From NCBI RefSeq assembly GCF_000744705.1, contig NZ_JQML01000001.1:8504017-8568016 (forward strand): a DNA stretch of 64,000 nucleotides, written 5' to 3'. Source of the stretch: Streptacidiphilus albus JL83 (GTDB lineage: Bacteria > Actinomycetota > Actinomycetes > Streptomycetales > Streptomycetaceae). The position numbers and the translations under genes are program-made. The notes under the pieces are model-generated. The model did no database searches, was not told the DNA's origin, and was given only the letters and a program-made list of their open reading frames with translations. Of this stretch, positions 34,153-42,527 are shown piece after piece; position 1 is the stretch's first letter, and each line of letters begins with the position of its first letter.

Positions 34153-36924
34153 ATGGCAGCACACCGGACCGCCAGTAGTGGACTGCTGGAGCGCGGGCGC
34201 GAACTCAGGATCCTCGGCGAGGCGTTGGACAGCCTCGCGGCCGACGGCCCGGCCGCGGGCATCGCCGAGCGGCTGCTGGTCTTCACCGGCGCGGCCGGCC
34301 TCGGCAAGACCAGCATGGTCGCCGAGGTGCAGACCCAGGCCGAGCAGCGCGGACTGCTGGTGCTGTCCTCGCGCGGCGGCGAGCAGGAGCAGCGGTCGGC
34401 CTTCCACGTCGTCCGGAGCCTGCTGCGACCGCTGCTGGCCCAGGTCGACGCGGAGGGGCAGCGCGCCCTCCTCGGCAGCTGGTACGAGATCGTCGCGGGC
34501 GCCGTCGGCCTCGGCACGGAGGGGGACTCCGGCTCCGCCCCGCCGGACCCCCAGGGTGTCCGCGACGGGCTGGACTGGGTGGTCACCAACCTGGCGGTCT
34601 CCCGCGGGCCGCTGGTGCTGACACTGGACGACGCCCACTGGGCCGACGCCGAGTCGCTGGCCTGGCTGGCCTCCTTCGCCGCCCGGGTCGAGGGGCTGCC
34701 GCTGCTGCTGGTGTTCGCCTACCGGCCGAACGAGATGCCGGCCGGCGCCGAGGCGTTCGTCGCGCTCCCGGGCCGCAGCGGCGTCAGCCCGCTGGGGCTG
34801 TCCGCGCTCACCCCGGAGGCCGTCGGCGAGCTGGTCCGCACCATGTACCGGACCGAGCCGGGGGAGGAGCCCGCCGCCGAGGTCGCGGCCGCTGACCCGG
34901 CGGGCGGCCCCGTGGTCGAGGACGCCTTCTGCCGCGAGGCCTGGGCGGTCACCGGCGGCAACCCGTTCGAGACGGTGGAACTCGTCGCCAAGGCCCGTGA
35001 ACTCGGGCTGCCGCCGGACGGGACGGCCTGTCCGCAACTGCGCGAGCTCGCCTCGGCGACCAAGGGCAGCGGCCTGGTCGCCAGGCTGGAGCGGCTCGGC
35101 ACCCGTGCGGTCCGGCTCGCCTGGTCGGTCGCGATCCTCGGCATCCAGACGCCGCTGGAGCTGGCCGCCGCCCTGGCCGGACTGACCCGGTCCGAGGCCG
35201 TCGAGGCGGCCGGGCAGCTGCGCGCGGCCCGAATACTGACGGGGTCCCAGATCCTGGAGTTCGTCCACCCGTTGATCGCGACGACGGTCTACCGGGGGAT
35301 TGCCGAGGAGCTCCGTACCGAGCTGCACGAGCAGGCCGGCTGGGCGGTGCTGAACGCCGGCCTCGGCCCGATCGCGGCGGCCCGGCACTGGCTGGAGGTG
35401 CCGCCGCGCGGCAATGCCGCCGTGGTCGAGCAGCTGCGCTTCGCCGCACGCCAGTTCATGAACGCCGGGGCGCCCGAGTCGGCCCAGCGCTGCCTCAGTC
35501 GGGCGGTGGAGGAGCCGCCGCCGCTCGACCAGCGGGCCTGGGTGCTGTTCGAACTCGGCCACTCGACCCTGCTCTACGACCCCGCCGCGACCGTCGGCCA
35601 CCTGCGCGCCGCCCTGGACCAGCCCGGCCTCCCGCTGGAGCTGCGGGAGAACATCGCGGTCTGGCTCGCCCAGTCGCTGTCCCACAGCAACCATCTGAAG
35701 GAGGGCGCCGAGGTGGTCGCGGCGGCCGCCGAGACGGCCGGCTCGGCGGCGGCCTGGCTGCGGTTCCAGGTGTGGAACCTGATGTGGTGCGCCTTCGACG
35801 CCGACGAGGAGGGCTCACCGGCCCGCTCCGCCCGGCTCGCGGAGCTGGCCCGGCGGGTCGAGGACGACATCGCCGGGACGGCCGTCGGCAGCGTCGCCGG
35901 GACCGGGGACTCGGTCGCCGGCCGGTACGTCCTGGGGCTGCGGGCCTGGGACGCGGTGGTGCGCGGCGAGCCCAAGGAGACCGTGCTCCACTACGCCGAC
36001 CTGGCCCTCGACGGCGGGCTCAGCTGGACCGACCCGGAGTGGGCCTTCGAGGTGCCGGTGCTCGCCGCCCTCACCTACATGTACTGCGACCGGGTCGACC
36101 GTTACGAGGCGCTCTTCGCCAAGGGGATCGCCGAGTTCGAGGACGCCGGCTGGCGCGGCGCCCACCTCGCCTTCGGCCACACCATCCTCGGCTACGCCCG
36201 CTACCGCACCGGCAACCTCGCCGAGGCGGAGGAGAGTGCCCGGCTCGGCCTCGACATAGCCAACCGCGTCGGCCCCGGCCTCCCGGTCCACTGGTTCGCG
36301 GTCGGGACGCTGATCACGATCCTGGTCGCGCGCGGCGGCGCGGACGAGGCGGCGGCGCTCGCCCGGCGCTACGACTTCCACGCCCCCTACTCGGCGGCCG
36401 TGGTCTTCCCGGACTCCCCGACCGTGCTCGGCGGACTGCTGTACGCCCTCGGCGACCAGGCCGGCGCGGTCCGGGAGTTCACCGCCGCCGGCGCCCGGCT
36501 GGACGCCCGGGAGATGCGCAACCCCGGCTGGTGCGGCTGGCAGCAGGGACTGGCGTCCGCGCACGCGGCCGAGGGCCGGCTCGACACCGCCCGCGCCGTC
36601 GCGGCGGAGGCGCTGCTCCGGGCGGAAGGTTTCGGCACCGACTCGGCGGTCGGCACGGCCCTGCGCTGCAGCGCCGAGCTGGCCGAGGGGGAGGCCCGAG
36701 TCGACCTGCTGACCCGTGCGGTGGAACGGCTGGAGCGCTGCTCCGCCCCGTACGAGCTGAGCCGGGCCGCCCTCGACCTCGGACGGGCCCTGGGCGCCGC
36801 CGGTCGGGCCGAGGAGGCCGAGGCGCAGCTCGGCCGCGCGGCGGAGCTGGCGGCGGCCTGCGCCGCCGACGTCGTGGCCGACGAGGCACGGCGGGAGCTG
36901 GCGGAACTCCTCGCGTCCGGCTGA
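34153..36924 (+). CDS. AAA-type ATPase of the LuxR-LAL kind lacking the C-terminal HTH
   Basis: A 923-residue protein. The N-terminal NTPase has Walker A G-A-A-G-L-G-K-T at 46-53 and Walker B L-T-L-D-D-A-H-W near 156-163; the rest, from about residue 380, is a long TPR-like helical array. This is the architecture of large ATP-binding LuxR (LAL) regulators, but the protein stops just where the LuxR HTH would begin, and no HTH sequence follows in any frame. It may act through a partner or as a signal-sensing ATPase. It is divergent from geosmin synthase and leaderless. The stop codon falls in a 7-bp tandem repeat. Confidence 0.85.
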   Translation: MAAHRTASSGLLERGRELRILGEALDSLAADGPAAGIAERLLVFTGAAGLGKTSMVAEVQTQAEQRGLLVLSSRGGEQEQRSAFHVVRSLLRPLLAQVDAEGQRALLGSWYEIVAGAVGLGTEGDSGSAPPDPQGVRDGLDWVVTNLAVSRGPLVLTLDDAHWADAESLAWLASFAARVEGLPLLLVFAYRPNEMPAGAEAFVALPGRSGVSPLGLSALTPEAVGELVRTMYRTEPGEEPAAEVAAADPAGGPVVEDAFCREAWAVTGGNPFETVELVAKARELGLPPDGTACPQLRELASATKGSGLVARLERLGTRAVRLAWSVAILGIQTPLELAAALAGLTRSEAVEAAGQLRAARILTGSQILEFVHPLIATTVYRGIAEELRTELHEQAGWAVLNAGLGPIAAARHWLEVPPRGNAAVVEQLRFAARQFMNAGAPESAQRCLSRAVEEPPPLDQRAWVLFELGHSTLLYDPAATVGHLRAALDQPGLPLELRENIAVWLAQSLSHSNHLKEGAEVVAAAAETAGSAAAWLRFQVWNLMWCAFDADEEGSPARSARLAELARRVEDDIAGTAVGSVAGTGDSVAGRYVLGLRAWDAVVRGEPKETVLHYADLALDGGLSWTDPEWAFEVPVLAALTYMYCDRVDRYEALFAKGIAEFEDAGWRGAHLAFGHTILGYARYRTGNLAEAEESARLGLDIANRVGPGLPVHWFAVGTLITILVARGGADEAAALARRYDFHAPYSAAVVFPDSPTVLGGLLYALGDQAGAVREFTAAGARLDAREMRNPGWCGWQQGLASAHAAEGRLDTARAVAAEALLRAEGFGTDSAVGTALRCSAELAEGEARVDLLTRAVERLERCSAPYELSRAALDLGRALGAAGRAEEAEAQLGRAAELAAACAADVVADEARRELAELLASG

Positions 36925-36939
36925 CGGCTGACGGCTGAC
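36919..36939 (+). repeat. Three tandem GGCTGAC repeats over the ATPase stop codon
   Basis: GGCTGAC occurs three times in a row and the first copy contains the TGA stop. Loss or gain of a 7-bp unit would shift the frame. Confidence 0.6.
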
Positions 36940-37035
36940 GGTCTCGGGAGCGCGGGGCCGGGATCCGGGGTGCGCGCTCGGTGTCACCGTATGATCGGCG
37001 GCACCGAACCGACCGTCAGGACCTGGAGCCGACCA

Positions 37036-37782
37036 GTGAAGAAGCACCTCATCGACGCCTGGCGCACGCTCTTCCCGGCCCCGGGCGACCGGCACGGCCC
37101 GCTGCCCTCCGTGCTGATCTGGCTGACCGTGGTGTCCGGCCTCGTCGACGCGGTCAGCTACCTGCTGCTCGGCCACGTCTTCGTCGCCAATATGACCGGC
37201 AACGTGGTGTTCATGGCCTTCGCCCTGGTCGGGGTGGACGGCTTCTCGCTGTCCGGGACCTTCGCCGCCTCGGTGGTCGCGCTCGGCGCCTTCGGGGTCG
37301 GCGCCGTCTACGGCGGACGGATGGTCAACCGCCACAGCGATCACCGGGGTCGGCTGATGCTCTCGGTGACGGCCGCCGAGGCCGTGCTCTTCCTGGCCGC
37401 CTACCTCGTCTGGCTGCTTGCCGCCACCCCGGGCAGCGGCTGGTGCCGCTACCTGCTGATCGTGCTGCTCGGTCTGGGCATGGGGGCCCAGAACGCGGCG
37501 GTCCGCCGGCTCGGTGTCCCGGACCTGACCACCACGGTGCTGACCATGACCATCGCCGGGATCGCGGCGGACGGGCGGCTCGCCGGTGGCGCCGACAGCA
37601 AGCTGGGACGGCGGGCGCTGTCCGCCGCCGCGATCTTCGTCGGCGCGCTGGGCGGCGGGCTGCTGGCGGTCCATGCGTCGAAGTCGCTGCCGATGCTGGT
37701 GGCCGCCCTGATCGCGGCTGCCGCCGCCGCTCGGCTGTCGGGGCACGCCCGGTCCACCGAGCCGTGGACCAAGCTGCCCTGA
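37036..37782 (+). CDS. DUF1275 (YoaK-type) multi-pass membrane protein
   Basis: A 248-residue protein with about six hydrophobic segments. The family marker G-H-V-F-V-A-N-M-T-G-N-V-V lies near residues 48-60, and Q-N-A-A-V-R-R-L-G begins the second half of the internal duplication. Function is unproven; it is related to sulfate/oxalate-type small permeases by topology only. GTG 37036 has a CCTGGAG site 9 nt upstream. A TATGAT at 36989-36994 may be its -10. Confidence 0.88.
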   Translation: MKKHLIDAWRTLFPAPGDRHGPLPSVLIWLTVVSGLVDAVSYLLLGHVFVANMTGNVVFMAFALVGVDGFSLSGTFAASVVALGAFGVGAVYGGRMVNRHSDHRGRLMLSVTAAEAVLFLAAYLVWLLAATPGSGWCRYLLIVLLGLGMGAQNAAVRRLGVPDLTTTVLTMTIAGIAADGRLAGGADSKLGRRALSAAAIFVGALGGGLLAVHASKSLPMLVAALIAAAAAARLSGHARSTEPWTKLP

Positions 37783-37876
37783 GCGGTTCCGACTGCGGCC
37801 GACCGCCGTACCATCGGCTCCGAAGGTCTACCGAGCCGTCCCCGCCCGCCCCGTTCCGACCACAGGAGAGCCCGCC

Positions 37877-38356
37877 ATGGCCAAGTCGCCCGAGATCGGC
37901 CGGACCGCCCCCGACTTCACCCTGCCGTCCGTCCACCTCGTCGACGGCGAGGTCGTCCGCGGCGAGCGCACCCTCTCCGAGGAGCAGGGGCACCCGGTCG
38001 TCCTCGCCTTCTACCCCGGCGACGACACCGCCGTCTGCACCAAGCAGCTCTGCTCCTACTCCTCCGGCCTGGAGGCGTTCACCGACCTCGGCGCGACCGT
38101 CTGGGGGATCAGCACCCAGGACCTGGACAGCCACGAGAGCTTCGCCCGCAAGCACGGCCTGCGGATGCCGCTGCTCGCCGACACCGGGCGGGAGGCGGTC
38201 GCCGCCTACGGCATCGGCCTCGGCGGCCTGGTCCGGCGCTCGGTGTTCGTGATCGACGCCGAGGGCGTGCTGCGCTGGAAGCACGTGGCCGCCCTCGGGC
38301 TGACGTTCCGTGACGTCTCGACGCTGACGGAGCAGCTGGCGGCCCTGTCGAAGTGA
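37877..38356 (+). CDS. Peroxiredoxin, AhpC/TSA superfamily (BCP/PrxQ type)
   Basis: A 159-residue thiol peroxidase. The peroxidatic cysteine is C54 in YPGDDTAVCTKQLC and the resolving cysteine is C59, the five-residue spacing diagnostic of the atypical two-Cys BCP/PrxQ subgroup. It reduces organic and hydrogen peroxides with a thioredoxin- or mycoredoxin-type donor in the cytosol. A strong AGGAGAG site precedes ATG 37877. Monocistronic. Confidence 0.93.
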   Translation: MAKSPEIGRTAPDFTLPSVHLVDGEVVRGERTLSEEQGHPVVLAFYPGDDTAVCTKQLCSYSSGLEAFTDLGATVWGISTQDLDSHESFARKHGLRMPLLADTGREAVAAYGIGLGGLVRRSVFVIDAEGVLRWKHVAALGLTFRDVSTLTEQLAALSK

Positions 38357-38377
38357 CCCGCCGGAGCTGACGCCGGC

Positions 38378-39187
38378 TCAGGACCGGCCGGGGAAGAGCA
38401 GCTCGACGATCCCGGCCACGCCGTCCTCGTCGTTGGCCGGGATCACCCGGTCGACGGCGGCGAGGACGGCGGGATGCGCGTTGGCCACGGCGTAGGAGGT
38501 CCCGGCCCAGTCGAGCATGGGCAGGTCGTTGGGCATGTCGCCGAAGGCCGCCACCTCGGCCGGGGTGATGCCCTGCCGCCAGGACAGCTCGGCCAGCGCG
38601 GCGGCCTTGTTCACCCCCAGGCAGCTGGCCTCGACCAGTCGCTCGCCGTTGGAGTGGTAGGCGGTCACCAGCCCGTCCAGTGCGGGCGCGGCGAGGGCGA
38701 GCAACTCGTCCGCCGAGAGCGTCGGATGGCGGCCGATGAGCTTGGGCGCGGGCCGGCCCAGCAGCTCGGCGTCGTCCAGCCGCTGCACGGTCACGTCGGC
38801 GTCCCAGGCCCCGGCCTGGTAGCGGTCGTCGCCGGCCAGCTCGTCGGCGTACTCGACGGCCAGGCCGATGCCCGGCGCGACCTCCCGCAGCCTGCGGGCC
38901 GCCTCGGCCAGCTCGCTCGGCCGGATCGGACGCTCGTCGACCACGCTGCCGCTGTGCAGGTCGTAGATCAGCGCGCCGTTGGAGCAGATGGCCAGGCCCC
39001 GGTGGCCGAAGGCGCTGACGATGTCGCCCATCAGCCGCGGCGGACGCCCGGTGACGAAGACCAGTCGGGCGCCGGCGCGTTCGACCCGGGCGAGCGCGGC
39101 GACGGTGCGCGCGGAGATCGAACCGTCGGAGCGCACGATGGTGCCGTCGAGGTCGGTGGCGACAAGGCGGGGGGCGGAAGGGCTCAT
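38378..39187 (-). CDS. HAD superfamily hydrolase, Cof subfamily (IIB)
   Basis: A 269-residue sugar-phosphatase-like enzyme. Motif I is A-T-D-L-D-G-T-I with nucleophile D12, motif II is F-V-T-G-R, the conserved lysine is in G-V-N-K-A, and motif IV is G-D-M-P-N-D. A type IIB cap lies between. These enzymes dephosphorylate sugar phosphates or flavin precursors such as the riboflavin-pathway intermediate; the exact substrate is unknown. Convergent with the peroxiredoxin gene. Confidence 0.9.
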   Translation of the reverse strand: MSPSAPRLVATDLDGTIVRSDGSISARTVAALARVERAGARLVFVTGRPPRLMGDIVSAFGHRGLAICSNGALIYDLHSGSVVDERPIRPSELAEAARRLREVAPGIGLAVEYADELAGDDRYQAGAWDADVTVQRLDDAELLGRPAPKLIGRHPTLSADELLALAAPALDGLVTAYHSNGERLVEASCLGVNKAAALAELSWRQGITPAEVAAFGDMPNDLPMLDWAGTSYAVANAHPAVLAAVDRVIPANDEDGVAGIVELLFPGRS

Positions 39188-39275
39188 GGAGATCCAGTAA
39201 AGATCATTAACTTGCTCGGGGCAAGGGTTCCGCCGGGCATCTCGCCCTTCGACACGGAAGTTCACGGGAAGGGGA

Positions 39276-39653
39276 TCACTCGGCCTGGGGGCCGTAGGCG
39301 GCCCGGCTCTCCTGGATCTGGGCGTGGTGCTCGACGGCCCAGCCGGCGAGGGCCAGTGCGGGAGGGATGAGGCTCCTGCCCATGGGGGTGAGCGCGTACT
39401 CGACGCGGGGCGGGACCTCCGGGTAGGCGGTGCGGGAGACGAGGCCGTCGCGTTCGAGGTGGCGCAGCGTCAGCGTCAGCATGCGCTGGGAGATGCCGGG
39501 GACGAGCCGCTGCAGCTCGGTGAAGCGCAGCCGCCCCTGGTCGAGGGTGGCCACGACGAGGAGCGTCCACTTGTCGCAGATCCGGTCCAGGACCGCGCGG
39601 ACGGTCCGGCCGCCGTCTCCCCGGATCAGGCAGGTGTGCTCGTACTGCGACAT
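39276..39653 (-). CDS. HxlR family transcriptional regulator
   Basis: A 125-residue winged-helix protein. The family marker C-D-K-W-T-L-L-V-V-A-T-L follows an N-terminal cysteine (Cys8 in EHTCLIRG) that in many HxlR proteins senses electrophiles or oxidants. The recognition region is GISQRMLTLTLRHLERDGLV. It is divergent from a DoxX membrane protein, the typical HxlR-target layout, with an inverted repeat between them. Confidence 0.93.
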   Translation of the reverse strand: MSQYEHTCLIRGDGGRTVRAVLDRICDKWTLLVVATLDQGRLRFTELQRLVPGISQRMLTLTLRHLERDGLVSRTAYPEVPPRVEYALTPMGRSLIPPALALAGWAVEHHAQIQESRAAYGPQAE

Positions 39654-39673
39654 GACAGCTCCCGGTGGGTTGC

Positions 39674-39687
39674 GCACATCCGTGTGC
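39674..39687. promoter_or_regulatory. Candidate HxlR operator
   Basis: GCACA-TCCG-TGTGC inverted repeat between the hxlR-type gene and doxX, just before the doxX -35. Confidence 0.55.
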
Positions 39688-39690
39688 CTT

Positions 39691-39719
39691 TTGCAGGCCG
39701 TCCGACAGTGACCCATGAT
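39691..39719 (+). promoter_or_regulatory. Promoter of the DoxX gene
   Basis: TTGCAG (39691-39696), 17-nt spacer and CATGAT (39714-39719), giving a 5' leader of about 34 nt. Confidence 0.5.
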
Positions 39720-39759
39720 GAGGCCACTCACGGTCGGCCATCGACAACAAGGGGTCCCG

Positions 39760-40125
39760 ATGCACGTCGCCTACTGGATCGTCGCCGGGCTCCTCGGGCT
39801 GTTCTACCTGTATGCCGGCGGCAAGAAACTGCTCCAGAACCAGGAACAGCTGCGGCCGATGATGGCCTGGGTGGACCGGGCGCCGATGCCGCTGGTGAAG
39901 GCGATCGGCGGGCTTGAGGTACTCGGCGCGCTCGGGCTGGTCCTCCCTCCGCTCACCGGCATCGCGGCCGGGCTCGCCTTCGCCGCGGCCGTCGGCCTGG
40001 CCCTGGTGCAGGTCGGCGCGCTGGCCCTGCACCTGTCCCGGGGCGAGGCGCGGCTGGTCGGACTGAACATCGGGGTGCTGGCGGCGGCCGCGGTCACGGC
40101 CTGGCTCGGAACCGTCTGGCTCTGA
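39760..40125 (+). CDS. DoxX family membrane protein
   Basis: A 121-residue protein with four hydrophobic segments, about residues 3-18, 45-65, 70-90 and 98-118. The Y-L-Y-A-G-G-K-K-L pattern at the end of helix 1 is characteristic of DoxX. Such proteins work with thiol and quinone redox systems under stress in actinobacteria. ATG 39760 has an AAGGGG site 8 nt upstream. Likely controlled by the divergent HxlR regulator. Confidence 0.88.
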   Translation: MHVAYWIVAGLLGLFYLYAGGKKLLQNQEQLRPMMAWVDRAPMPLVKAIGGLEVLGALGLVLPPLTGIAAGLAFAAAVGLALVQVGALALHLSRGEARLVGLNIGVLAAAAVTAWLGTVWL

Positions 40126-40202
40126 CCGCAGGGGCGGCCCGGCCGCTCACCGCGCGACTGGCGGATCACCTGGGGCGTCGGCCGGTGACGGCGGCGGCCC
40201 CG

Positions 40203-41027
40203 TCACCAGTGGCCGGGGCGGTCCAGCGCGGCCGGGAGCCGGGTGTCGCGGTCGCCCTTCGCGGCGTTGAGCTGGGCCTGGGTGAGGAAGATGCTGCCGG
40301 TGAGGTCCGCGCCGCCGAGACGGGCGTCGCGCAGGTCGGCCCCGATCAGGTCGGCCAGCCGGAGGTCCGCGCCGCGCAGGTCGGCGCCGATCAGATAGGC
40401 CCCGCGCAGGTTGGCGCCGCGCAGGTCCGCGCCCTTGAGCCGGGCTCCGATCAAGTCGGCGCCCCGGCGTTCCCGTCGGCGTCCCGGAGCCTGGGCCCGG
40501 ACCAGTTCGCTGGTGCGCAGCAGCAGCGCGTTGACCCGCTCGCGGTGGGCCGGGAGGTCCAGGGCGGCCAGCGCCTCCGGACCGCCCTGGGTGAGGTCCT
40601 CGGTCTCGGCGCGGAGCTGGGCGAGGTCGCTGTGCAGCGGCCGGGCCGGCTCCAGGGTGAGCGCCTCGGTCAGGTACCAGAGCAGTTCGTGGAGTTGGCG
40701 CATCAGCGGGAAGGCGTCGAACATCCGGCGGGCGGTGTCGGCGTCCTGCCGCCAGTCCCGGCCGCCGAAGGTGAGTTGGGAGACCTTCTGGCCGGCGCCG
40801 AAGCAGTCGTAGACGGTGCAGCCGGTGAAGCCGCTCTGCCGCAGTCGGGCGTGGATGCCGCAGCCGAAGTCCGGCTGGAGGTTGGCACAGGGCGTTCCGG
40901 CGGGCTTGCTGACCGCGAAGTCGGAGGAGGCGGTGAACACGAGGGCGACACAGCACAGCCCGAAGCAGTTGCCGCAGTCCGCCCTCAGGTCGGACGGGCC
41001 GGTTCCCGCACTGTCGTTGTCGTCCAC
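40203..41027 (-). CDS. Pentapeptide-repeat protein with N-terminal cysteine cluster
   Basis: A 274-residue protein. The N-terminal part (about residues 15-85) has C-G-N-C-F-G-L-C-C and then further cysteines in [14 protein letters not shown] and GCTVYDCFG, eight in all, which suggests a metal (Zn or Fe-S) site like the YkgJ group. The C-terminal part is a run of about 12 pentapeptide repeats (A-D/N-L-x-x) forming a right-handed quadrilateral helix that can mimic DNA. GTG 41027 is preferred because GAGGAG lies 8 nt upstream; the ATG at 41066 lacks one. Widespread in Streptomyces, with no assigned function. Confidence 0.83.
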   Translation of the reverse strand: MDDNDSAGTGPSDLRADCGNCFGLCCVALVFTASSDFAVSKPAGTPCANLQPDFGCGIHARLRQSGFTGCTVYDCFGAGQKVSQLTFGGRDWRQDADTARRMFDAFPLMRQLHELLWYLTEALTLEPARPLHSDLAQLRAETEDLTQGGPEALAALDLPAHRERVNALLLRTSELVRAQAPGRRRERRGADLIGARLKGADLRGANLRGAYLIGADLRGADLRLADLIGADLRDARLGGADLTGSIFLTQAQLNAAKGDRDTRLPAALDRPGHW

Positions 41028-41239
41028 CTGTGCCGCTCTCCTCGTCGGACGGTTCTCCGCCACCATCCGGTGGTGCACTGAGTACACCAAACACCGGCGG
41101 TCCGCGTCCACGCGGCAGGGCACCGGAGGACGCGGATCGCCGCAGGTCGGGCCTGCGAGGGGTTACTCGGCGGCGTCCTGATGGGGGTACATGGACAAGG
41201 GGCGGGTGGCTGCGGAGTTGCCGGGGGGTGGAGGACCGG

Positions 41240-41881
41240 TCAGATCACGATCGGGCCGTTGGCCGTGGCGAACTCGACGCTGACCAGCCCGGTCTCCTCG
41301 CCGTCGGACCAGGTGACCTGGGTCTCGTCGAGCGGATGGTCGTGGTCGGCCAGGGTGCCCAGGAAGTCCTCGACGATCTTCGGGTCACCGGAGATCAGCA
41401 GCCCGTCGATCCTGGTCGCGGTGCGCGGGGAGGCCGAGGGGATCTCCTCGGGGTCCACCAGCCACTGCAGGAAGTAGGGCAGCTGCGGGTCCTCGATCAG
41501 GTCGCGGACGCCGATCTGGCGCCAGCGCAGGTCGAAGCCGTCGGGGCGGACCCGGTGGCCGTCGTCGGCGGTCCGGCCGAGCCGGGCCTCGATCGGGGCG
41601 ATGTCGTCGACGCCCACCACCCAGCCGAGCCAGCCACCGCCGGCCTCGGCCCGCTGGGCGACGGCGCGGCCGAAGAGCGCACGGTCCGCCGCCGGGTGGT
41701 CGAGGGTGGTCACCACCTCGACATAGGTGCCGCCGGCCAGCGGGAGCACGAAGTTGCGGGTTCCGAAGCGCGGGTGGACACCCCCGTCCGTGAACGATGC
41801 GCCGAGCGCCGAGCCGAGCCATTGGACCGTGGAGACGAAGCTGTCCCGGGCCACTGCGTAGGAGACGTGGTCGAGTCGCAT
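41240..41881 (-). CDS. VOC-superfamily glyoxalase-like protein
   Basis: A 213-residue protein with the N-terminal strand MRLDHVSYAVARD of the glyoxalase-like domain (PF13468 type), the NFVLPLAGGTYVEVV strand and a second half containing LPYFLQWLVDPEEIP. The metal ligands of classic glyoxalase I are not all evident, so enzymatic activity is uncertain. It stands alone; the 212-nt gap before the pentapeptide-repeat gene contains nothing recognisable. Confidence 0.82.
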   Translation of the reverse strand: MRLDHVSYAVARDSFVSTVQWLGSALGASFTDGGVHPRFGTRNFVLPLAGGTYVEVVTTLDHPAADRALFGRAVAQRAEAGGGWLGWVVGVDDIAPIEARLGRTADDGHRVRPDGFDLRWRQIGVRDLIEDPQLPYFLQWLVDPEEIPSASPRTATRIDGLLISGDPKIVEDFLGTLADHDHPLDETQVTWSDGEETGLVSVEFATANGPIVI

Positions 41882-42366
41882 AGCGCCATCATGACCCCGC
41901 TGACCTGCGGCGCACCTCCTTGTGCGGTCGCCACGCCGGGGCGGCCCGTCCCGTTCCCGCGTCTGGCGCAGCGCCGGGAGGGTTCCGGCGCGGGTCCGGG
42001 CCGGCGCACGAGCGGGCCGCGGGTGGCGCGGGAGGAGGGCGGGGCGGCTGGGACGGCCGGGACGGAGCACCCGCGCATCGTGACCCGATCGTGTCCATGG
42101 CAGCCTCCCGGGCGTCGCCGGCGGCCGGCGTCCGACCGCCGCGCACCGCTGATGGATCGTCAGGCGGCCCGTCCCGATGCGCTCCTGCGGGCGGTCGGGA
42201 GACCGTCCGCATACGGGCTTTCCGGGGTCCCGGTCGGCCCCGCCGGGGGTCGTTCCCGGGGTCGGTCGCGGGCTTCGAAGGGGCATTTGACCTGCGGTGA
42301 CCGATAGGTGACGGGAAGGCGGCCGGTGGCTGACGGCCAAGCAGACGGTCGGGTTCCCGTTGGGTC
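41882..42366. other. Long non-coding interval
   Basis: A GC-rich stretch of nearly 500 nt before the sedolisin promoter. Open frames here are low-complexity Gly/Ala/Arg/Pro translations without family resemblance or ribosome-binding sites, so I see no gene, RNA motif or repeat that I can support. Confidence 0.5.
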
Positions 42367-42395
42367 TTGTCGAGTCATTGTCAACTCACTATGGT
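42367..42395 (+). promoter_or_regulatory. Promoter of the sedolisin gene
   Basis: TTGTCG (42367-42372), 17-nt spacer and TATGGT (42390-42395). This would give a 5' leader of about 125 nt. Confidence 0.5.
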
Positions 42396-42527
42396 TCTCG
42401 CCAAGCTGCCACCCCGGAACGGGGAGGCAGCGGGTTCCCCCTGCGGACCACCCCTCGTAGGAGTTGCCCAGCCTTGCGCGGCCGCACCACGCATGTCCCC
42501 GGTCCAACCATTCCTGGAGGCAGTACG

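Noticed and set aside
41920-42300. 126-codon open frame in the gap upstream of the sedolisin gene
   Set aside because: Gly/Ala/Arg/Pro-rich, no ribosome-binding site and no family resemblance.
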